DNA of 11,180 nt, taken from NCBI GenBank assembly GCA_005882955.1, contig VBBB01000078.1, positions 1,708 to 12,887 of the forward strand. Direction: 5' to 3'. Source of the stretch: Candidatus Bathyarchaeota archaeon (GTDB taxonomy: Archaea; Thermoproteota; Bathyarchaeia; 40CM-2-53-6). The position numbers and the translations under genes are program-made. The notes under the pieces are model-generated. The model saw only the letters and a list, made by a program, of their open reading frames with translations, searched no databases and was not told the DNA's origin. Shown piece after piece: positions 7,442 to 11,180 of this stretch (positions within the stretch are counted from its first letter, which is position 1; each line of letters opens with the position of its first letter).

Positions 7442-7517
7442 GAGTCATCCATCTCAACACTCACGAGATGCAATTGGGACTGCTCGTTACAAAGTCCATG
7501 AAAGGAATAGTCTGACC

Positions 7518-8498
7518 CTAGAATCGGATGAAGGTTATCCAGCTCACGTTAGTATTGCCAAAGGAGACTGCCCCCGCTGAGTTCGGGCCGCTCCCTCCAA
7601 TCTTGACTATGGCGAAGCTCCCTGGTACAGGACCGTTAACTCCAGCATGTACAAGAAGATACGGGTTGGTGTTGTAATTGTACGCGAAGTTCGTCGAAGG
7701 ATTGATGCTGGCAGGATCCAAGATCCAAGCATGGGCGAATTGTCCGAACCCGTTCACACCGTAGGCTTGCGCCTGAAGTCCAGTCTGCGACAGCAAGGTA
7801 ACATTGTAAGTAGGGTCAGTGTTGGCAAGTCGGATATAGAGAACGACAGGCGTAGACGCGGGCATGCAGAAAGCTGACTGAGATGTAGTCTGAGTGCCTG
7901 AGGTATAGTTGAATGATTTAGTGTCGAAGTACACCGCTAAGGGTCCAATGTTCGTCACGAAGTTTCCTCCACCACCGTTGACGATGAGGCTACTGAAGCG
8001 CCATGGATAATACATGCTGAATTCCCGTCCGCGGGTAGTGGCTAGAGTTATTCTGTAACTGTTACCGTCCTTGACGTTTATTCCTTGGACGTGAATAACA
8101 AAGTTAACCGCGCCGGCTGGAATATTTCCATTAGTGAAGTAGGTGACTAGTTGAGGGGGAGGATTGAAGATGCACGGCGTTGGTCTGCATTGGCCCGTGG
8201 TGTTCGTGTTCCAGATGTATATTGCAGCGATGCTCACAGATGAGCCGCCAAGATTGTTTACAATGACACTGAGCGGCCCTCCGGTCGGATAGGTCGCATT
8301 TACTGGTACCAAGTTTTCCGAGGTTGCTTGTTGGTCTCGCTGGCTCATGCTGGTTATGACGTGGTTGTAAGCGTCGTATTGTATGAAGCCCCAGAGCATG
8401 ACGTTGAATCCCATGAGTATGATTATGACGAAGAAGAGTCCTCCGAAGATTGTACTCATGCCCTTCTTGGACCGGGCGAGTCGTCTGTAGACCGTCAT
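7518..8498 (-). CDS. Large pilin-like protein with class III signal peptide (candidate minor pilin or adhesin)
   Basis: This 326-residue secreted filament-type protein begins MTVYRRLARSKKG, then the hydrophobic segment MSTIFGGLFFVIIILMG. Cleavage by an archaeal prepilin peptidase is expected after Gly13. Residues about 60-165 form the domain shared with the two upstream pilins: strands at VIVNNLGGSSVSIAAIYI, a Cys loop C104-x4-C109, and an end strand YRITLATTRG (148-157). Unlike them it has about 160 more residues, Asn/Gly/Ser/Thr-rich with beta-strand character and one further Cys (211), perhaps a second beta-sandwich. Five N-x-S/T sequons (67, 99, 197, 232, 317) would allow N-glycosylation. 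ATG 8498 directly follows the TAG stop of the previous pilin, with GGGTG upstream, indicating coupled translation. A tip or adhesive role is inferred from size. Confidence 0.85.
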   Translation of the reverse strand: MTVYRRLARSKKGMSTIFGGLFFVIIILMGFNVMLWGFIQYDAYNHVITSMSQRDQQATSENLVPVNATYPTGGPLSVIVNNLGGSSVSIAAIYIWNTNTTGQCRPTPCIFNPPPQLVTYFTNGNIPAGAVNFVIHVQGINVKDGNSYRITLATTRGREFSMYYPWRFSSLIVNGGGGNFVTNIGPLAVYFDTKSFNYTSGTQTTSQSAFCMPASTPVVLYIRLANTDPTYNVTLLSQTGLQAQAYGVNGFGQFAHAWILDPASINPSTNFAYNYNTNPYLLVHAGVNGPVPGSFAIVKIGGSGPNSAGAVSFGNTNVSWITFIRF

Positions 8499-9035
8499 CT
8501 ATGACACCCAAGTCGTGGTTATGACTGTTCCTCGTTGTGTGGCGATTGTTACTGTCTGAGTGTCGCCCGGTCCGAGGGTTGGTTGAGTGAAGTGTAGGTT
8601 GATGCCGCCGCTCGGCCCACAGATGCCGTTAGTAGACGGGCATATGGGAGCGACTTGGCTGACATTGACTTGTAGAGCGGGGAACGTGGCCGGCGAATTG
8701 TATAGTGTTGAGTTGATGTATACGGAGACAATCGTGAACGGGATAGTTCCTACGTTCCGGACATAGATCAACGCGTAGTTGAGACCATTTCCAGGCGCGT
8801 AGAAATAGGCGCCTTCCACGGACATTCTCTCCTGGTTGGCTACGCTGCGGCTGGAGAACCAGTATCCTGCTCCGCCCTGGTAGGCGCCGAAGCTGGAGAC
8901 TGCCCAGACGAATAATAGTGAACTTAGGGATACGACTATGATTAGCATGGTCAAGTTCGCCATTATAGTGCTAATGGCCTTCCGTGACCTACGGTTTCTA
9001 TCGACTGTTTTTCTCGCCCATTTCACTAGGCTCAT
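8499..9035 (-). CDS. Archaeal type IV pilin-like protein (class III signal peptide)
   Basis: This 178-residue protein has a basic leader ending RRSRKA (15-20), then the hydrophobic helix ISTIMANLTMLIIVVSLSSL. Expected prepilin-peptidase cleavage is after Ala20. The soluble part shows a strand pair around LIYVRNVGTIPFTIVSVYIN, a Cys loop C132-x6-C139 and a final strand QTVTIATQRG (160-169), the same layout as its neighbours. Sequons at N108 and N124 could be glycosylated. The reading frame extends upstream to a TTG at 9053, but the ATG at 9035 is preferred because the AAGGA of a purine run lies just upstream of it. It is separated by about 100 bases from the first pilin and abuts the next one. 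It may be a second structural pilin. A stator-like ArlF/ArlG role is a weaker alternative. Confidence 0.88.
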   Translation of the reverse strand: MSLVKWARKTVDRNRRSRKAISTIMANLTMLIIVVSLSSLLFVWAVSSFGAYQGGAGYWFSSRSVANQERMSVEGAYFYAPGNGLNYALIYVRNVGTIPFTIVSVYINSTLYNSPATFPALQVNVSQVAPICPSTNGICGPSGGINLHFTQPTLGPGDTQTVTIATQRGTVITTTWVS

Positions 9036-9085
9036 TTCTTTTCCTTTTTCCAATGCTTCTATTTTCTATTCAGATTCCGCTTTTG

Positions 9086-9091
9086 AAAAAA
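9086..9091 (-). terminator. T-run after the first pilin, possible attenuator
   Basis: On the minus strand CCCGGTTTTTTC lies 46 bases past the stop of the first pilin and about 50 bases before the next pilin start. A run of six T can terminate or slow archaeal RNA polymerase. I see no strong stem before it, so partial read-through is more plausible than full termination. Confidence 0.3.
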
Positions 9092-9136
9092 CCGGGAAGT
9101 TCAAACAAGGCATCGAGACACGCCATCATCGAGGGC

Positions 9137-9646
9137 TCACTTCGTGAATTGCCAGGTGAATTGGTTGTTTCTAGTGGTAACGACCGTGATTGTGTACTGG
9201 TTGCCGCCAATGAATGTCGTAAATCCTCCTACCGTGGAGGGAGTGCAAGCAGGATTGCAACCGCCCGCAATGGAGATTACTGTAGCTTGTACAGCGTTCG
9301 GCTGCATGGTTAGGGCTACGCCTCCCGCGGAATTCCATGGTCCTGCGTTTGATTGGGTGTACTGGGCGCCGGTGGAGTTCTTGACATAGTAGGTTTGAAG
9401 ACTGACAGCTGCTGAACCAGAGTTTCTGATGTAGACGGTCAGAGCGGTGTTGTTAGTGAAGGCGAAACTGTCGTAGTTGAGACTCTCCTTGGGTACTGGA
9501 TTCTGTACGAGTAGACTGCTAAGTAGCCCTGTTGACCATGCGTAGACCATGACTGCGGCGACGACGACGATGACGACCATGAGTAGTGCTGCGAGTATGG
9601 TGTCGATGCCTTTCTTGTCCCGTGTTATTTTTCTGATTTTTCTCAT
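9137..9646 (-). CDS. Archaeal type IV pilin-like protein, probable major pilin
   Basis: This 169-residue protein has an N-terminal MRKIRKITRDKKG, then a strongly hydrophobic helix from IDTILAALLMVV to about residue 46. Prepilin-peptidase cleavage is expected after Gly13, with Thr at +3. The rest is a Ser/Thr/Asn-rich beta domain with VYIRNSGSAAVSLQTYYVKN (71-90), a short Cys loop C130-x3-C134 and a final strand YTITVVTTRN (151-160). Sequons are at N65 and N90. The frame stays open upstream to 9709, but the ATG at 9646 has a strong ribosome binding site 8 bases away and gives a normal leader, so I use it. It is the first pilin of the cluster, has the best ribosome binding site and is followed by a T-run that could attenuate transcription. 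The major-pilin assignment is inference from those points. Confidence 0.9.
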   Translation of the reverse strand: MRKIRKITRDKKGIDTILAALLMVVIVVVAAVMVYAWSTGLLSSLLVQNPVPKESLNYDSFAFTNNTALTVYIRNSGSAAVSLQTYYVKNSTGAQYTQSNAGPWNSAGGVALTMQPNAVQATVISIAGGCNPACTPSTVGGFTTFIGGNQYTITVVTTRNNQFTWQFTK

Positions 9647-9788
9647 TTTTTTCACTCCTTTCGTGTTTCCCGTGGGCTTGTCTTGGCTAGTTCCCCAGAT
9701 TGGGTGCAAGCCGGAGCATATCGAGAAGGACGCGTTGATTTGTCCGCTGATACCGTTGATCCGCGGTGGAAGTTTCTAGAGATGTTGA
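9647..9788 (-). other. Intergenic leader of the first pilin gene
   Basis: These 142 bases separate the small winged-helix gene from the first pilin. Apart from the ribosome binding site I see no convincing TATA box, hairpin or small gene, so the pilin may have its own weak promoter here or depend on read-through. Confidence 0.35.
9653..9661 (-). promoter_or_regulatory. Strong ribosome binding site deciding the first pilin start
   Basis: AAAGGAGTG on the minus strand places AGGAG (9655-9659) 8 bases before the ATG at 9646. It is the best Shine-Dalgarno match among the pilin genes and excludes the upstream open-frame codons as the start. Confidence 0.75.
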
Positions 9789-10046
9789 TCATGCGTGGTT
9801 TCTCCCTGCGATGCTCATTCTAGTGTCGGTGTGGTCTATCCAGAAGACCCATGACTTGGTTGTCTTTTGTCCGCTGATGATTCCTTCCACCACGAGCTCG
9901 AGAAGTAGCGCTTTGGTGCTTTCCCAGTTCTTCAGTCCGGACTTGATCCGTACGTTCTCGACGTCCATTGGTATAGGGGCGCCGGAGAGAACGTGTAGTA
10001 TTCTGTCTCGTAGCGTATCCTTAGATCTGTTTGGGCGACTTAGCAT
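9789..10046 (-). CDS. Small winged-helix protein, putative pilus regulator
   Basis: This 85-residue protein starts at ATG 10046. Its predicted order is helix (DTLRDRILHVLSG, 10-22), a short VENVRIKSGL helix, then a recognition-type helix around NWESTKALLLELVVEG, a hairpin IISGQKTTKSWVFWI as the wing, and a short basic tail. Almost the whole chain is one winged helix-turn-helix, so it probably binds DNA as a dimer. It lies 142 bases upstream of the first pilin in the same direction and has a 36-bp dyad 78 bases upstream of its own start, which could be its operator. I do not recognise a named family. Short winged-helix regulators next to archaellum or pilus genes are known in archaea (for example EarA), but homology to them is not claimed. 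Confidence 0.78.
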   Translation of the reverse strand: MLSRPNRSKDTLRDRILHVLSGAPIPMDVENVRIKSGLKNWESTKALLLELVVEGIISGQKTTKSWVFWIDHTDTRMSIAGRNHA

Positions 10047-10123
10047 GTTTCTCGCTCTGGGGCTATGGCCTGGACTTTACCCACAAGCCACGACTATAGC
10101 CAGAGTTGCATTGGACATATGCA

Positions 10124-10159
10124 TCATGTAACTTCGAAAATTCTCGAACAGTTACATGA
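10124..10159. promoter_or_regulatory. 36-bp dyad, candidate operator
   Basis: TCATGTAAC (10124-10132) is matched exactly by its inverse GTTACATGA (10151-10159). Inside are a second inverted pair, TTCGA (10133-10137) and TCGAA (10144-10148), around AAATTC, with two extra bases (CA) on the right arm. The dyad lies between the TrmB-like gene (stop at 10275) and the small winged-helix gene (start at 10046). Neither strand has a T-run after it, so an operator for a dimeric regulator fits better than a terminator. Which regulator binds is unknown. Confidence 0.6.
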
Positions 10160-10203
10160 ACCGCAGTCGTCAACCTATGGCTTTAGATGGATATCTGCCA
10201 AGC

Positions 10204-10222
10204 TTCCGGGATATTCCCAGAA
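10204..10222. repeat. Second, imperfect inverted repeat downstream of the TrmB-like gene
   Basis: TTCCGGGA (10204-10211) and TCCCAGAA (10215-10222) are inverted with one mismatch around TAT. As RNA the mismatch would pair as G-U on the minus strand. It sits 53 bases past the TrmB-like stop. It could be a 3' stem of that mRNA or a further protein site. It is short, so chance is possible. Confidence 0.35.
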
Positions 10223-10274
10223 TACCTCGAAGCAATGCCTAGATTGATCTTTGTGGACTAGCGAATGATGGTTT

Positions 10275-11156
10275 TCAGCGGGCTTTGGCCTTCATTGCTT
10301 CCTTCGGTTGGAGAGTTGACCAGATCGTCTCGAATATTTTCTCGTGTGACTTTACCAGTAAGGGATCGTTGGTCCATGTTGCAACGTCCTGGCCAGCGTT
10401 AACGTTTGTGTCGTCTGGGATGTCTTCCAAGAAGATTATTTCGGCTGAGTCTGCGCTGGCGAAGTGCATGATTGGGACTGTAACGTTTCGGACTTCGATT
10501 ACCTCGGCTAGTTCTCTTGCGACACTTGCGTTGGTTTGGTTTACCGGTGCGACAACCTTTACTTTCGCTCCTCTTTGTGCTGCTTTCTCCAAGACCTCTG
10601 ATTGTGCCTTGTAGACTCTTACTAGTCCGTTGGCGGTTGTTGTAAAGAAGACGTTGACTTTGGCTTCGCTGATCATGTCTTGTACTCGTTTGTAGACTTT
10701 GTCGCGGCCCCTAACGCTCCAGAGATCGTATCGTTCGTAGGGTTTCTCCGTGTAAACGTACTTTGAAGATTCAAAGGCCATTGCCAGGTTTTCCACGACG
10801 TTGACGCATTCGGTCGTCTCCTTGTTCAGCTTGTCAACTAGTGGAACCAGCACATCGTTGGGTGAGACTGCCATGTATCGTTCAGGTTTGCCTGGCACGA
10901 TGCGCAGTAACCCTTTGCTCTCTAGGCCTCGTATGGCTCCGTATGTCTTGGGCCTCGGGACTTTTCCGAGGAAGCTGATCTCACTTGCATTTCGTGGACC
11001 CATTTTCGTCAGGACGACGTAGATTCTGGCCTCGTACTCGGTGAGGCCTAGCTTCATCAGTGACTGTACGCTGAACTCGTCCGCTGCCAAGCCCTTTACT
11101 CCTAGATTTCTTGGGTAGTCGCTGACTACCGTTTTTAAACTAGTTTCCGCTGTCAT
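10275..11156 (-). CDS. TrmB-family transcriptional regulator
   Basis: This protein has 293 residues from ATG 11156. An in-frame TTG lies two codons upstream, but GGTGGG at 11171-11166 is 9 bases from the ATG and only 3 from the TTG. Residues about 28-98 are the TrmB winged helix: LMKLGLTEYEARIYVVLTKM, then the recognition region KVPRPKTYGAIRGLESKGLL and the wing IVPGKPERYMAVSP. A helical linker follows, then the C-terminal effector-binding type domain from about 120 (YDLWSVRGRDKVYKRVQDMI, then PLD-like strands). TrmB proteins are archaeal repressors/activators of sugar uptake and metabolism genes, often controlled by a bound ligand; the ligand here is not readable. It is transcribed in the same direction as the pilus genes but separated by 228 bases, so it could be its own unit controlling the cluster. 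Confidence 0.9.
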   Translation of the reverse strand: MTAETSLKTVVSDYPRNLGVKGLAADEFSVQSLMKLGLTEYEARIYVVLTKMGPRNASEISFLGKVPRPKTYGAIRGLESKGLLRIVPGKPERYMAVSPNDVLVPLVDKLNKETTECVNVVENLAMAFESSKYVYTEKPYERYDLWSVRGRDKVYKRVQDMISEAKVNVFFTTTANGLVRVYKAQSEVLEKAAQRGAKVKVVAPVNQTNASVARELAEVIEVRNVTVPIMHFASADSAEIIFLEDIPDDTNVNAGQDVATWTNDPLLVKSHEKIFETIWSTLQPKEAMKAKAR

Positions 11157-11165
11157 TGTCAATAA

Positions 11166-11171
11166 CCCACC
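11166..11171 (-). promoter_or_regulatory. Ribosome binding site of the TrmB-like gene
   Basis: GGTGGG on the minus strand lies 9 bases from the ATG at 11156 and decides against the TTG at 11162. The promoter itself falls outside the window. Confidence 0.55.
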
Positions 11172-11180
11172 GCTCTAAAG

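Noticed and set aside
8984..9313. Plus-strand open frame across the gap between the first two pilins
   Set aside because: It is antisense to both pilin genes, has no ribosome binding site or domain and covers only a normal intergenic gap.
1484..9646. Calling the locus a classical archaellum operon
   Set aside because: Two platform genes replace a single ArlJ and no ArlC/D/E or clear ArlF/ArlG is seen. One or two of the small pilin-like proteins could still be stator-like, so this is a preference and not proof.
9766..10131. Plus-strand 121-codon frame opposite the small winged-helix gene
   Set aside because: The minus-strand reading has a clear winged-helix pattern; the plus-strand frame has no family features and runs into the dyad.
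10124..10159. The large dyad as an intrinsic terminator
   Set aside because: No T-rich tract follows the stem on either strand, and it is over 100 bases from the TrmB-like stop.
1..11180. CRISPR array, tRNA, rRNA, insertion sequence or integration site
   Set aside because: No regularly spaced direct repeats, cloverleaf sequence, transposase or terminal repeats were seen by eye on either strand.

Overview
The window looks like archaeal chromosomal DNA. The evidence is an archaellum/type IV pilus secretion ATPase of the ArlI/TadA class, pilin-like proteins with class III (prepilin-peptidase type) signal peptides, KaiC/ArlH-like RecA-fold proteins, a TrmB-family regulator, a CruF-type carotenoid membrane protein and GGTG/GGAG-type ribosome binding sites. 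The mix of KaiC-like proteins, TrmB and short winged-helix regulators would suit a TACK-group archaeon (Thaumarchaeota/Bathyarchaeia-like). That placement is inference.

Layout. At the left edge (1-72, + strand) is the 3' end of a gene whose tail resembles a KaiC-domain C-terminus. It is followed by a hairpin at 83-104 with T-rich flanks on both sides, probably a shared terminator for convergent transcription units. All other genes are on the minus strand and read right to left: TrmB-like regulator (11156-10275); a 228-bp gap with two inverted repeats; small winged-helix protein (10046-9789); three pilin-like proteins (9646-9137, 9035-8499, 8498-7518); active-looking KaiC-like ATPase with a Gln/Tyr-rich N-terminal tail (7441-6398); KaiC/ArlH-like protein that has lost its Walker A and glutamate motifs (6408-5620); secretion ATPase (5616-4006); two platform proteins (4009-2489, 2476-1484); CruF-like membrane protein (about 1458-610); winged-helix protein (606-163).

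How the genes fit together. From 8501 down to 163 the genes overlap, abut or sit 3-12 bases apart, apart from a 76-base gap before the first KaiC-like gene, so they are probably one operon. ATPase plus two platform proteins plus several pilins is a type IV filament assembly machine. The platform is split over two genes, each with one T2SSF-like domain, as in Epd/Tad-type pili and unlike the single ArlJ of archaella. The two KaiC-like proteins sit where ArlH sits in archaellum operons. No prepilin peptidase, ArlC/D/E or recognisable ArlF/ArlG stator gene is seen, so I favour a pilus (surface adhesion or similar) over a swimming archaellum. Three predicted DNA-binding proteins (TrmB-like, the small winged-helix protein and the terminal winged-helix protein) flank the locus and are candidate regulators.

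The most unusual points are the KaiC plus pseudo-KaiC pair, the prion-like tail on the active KaiC, the large dyad upstream of the small winged-helix gene, and the carotenoid-type gene at the end of a pilus operon.
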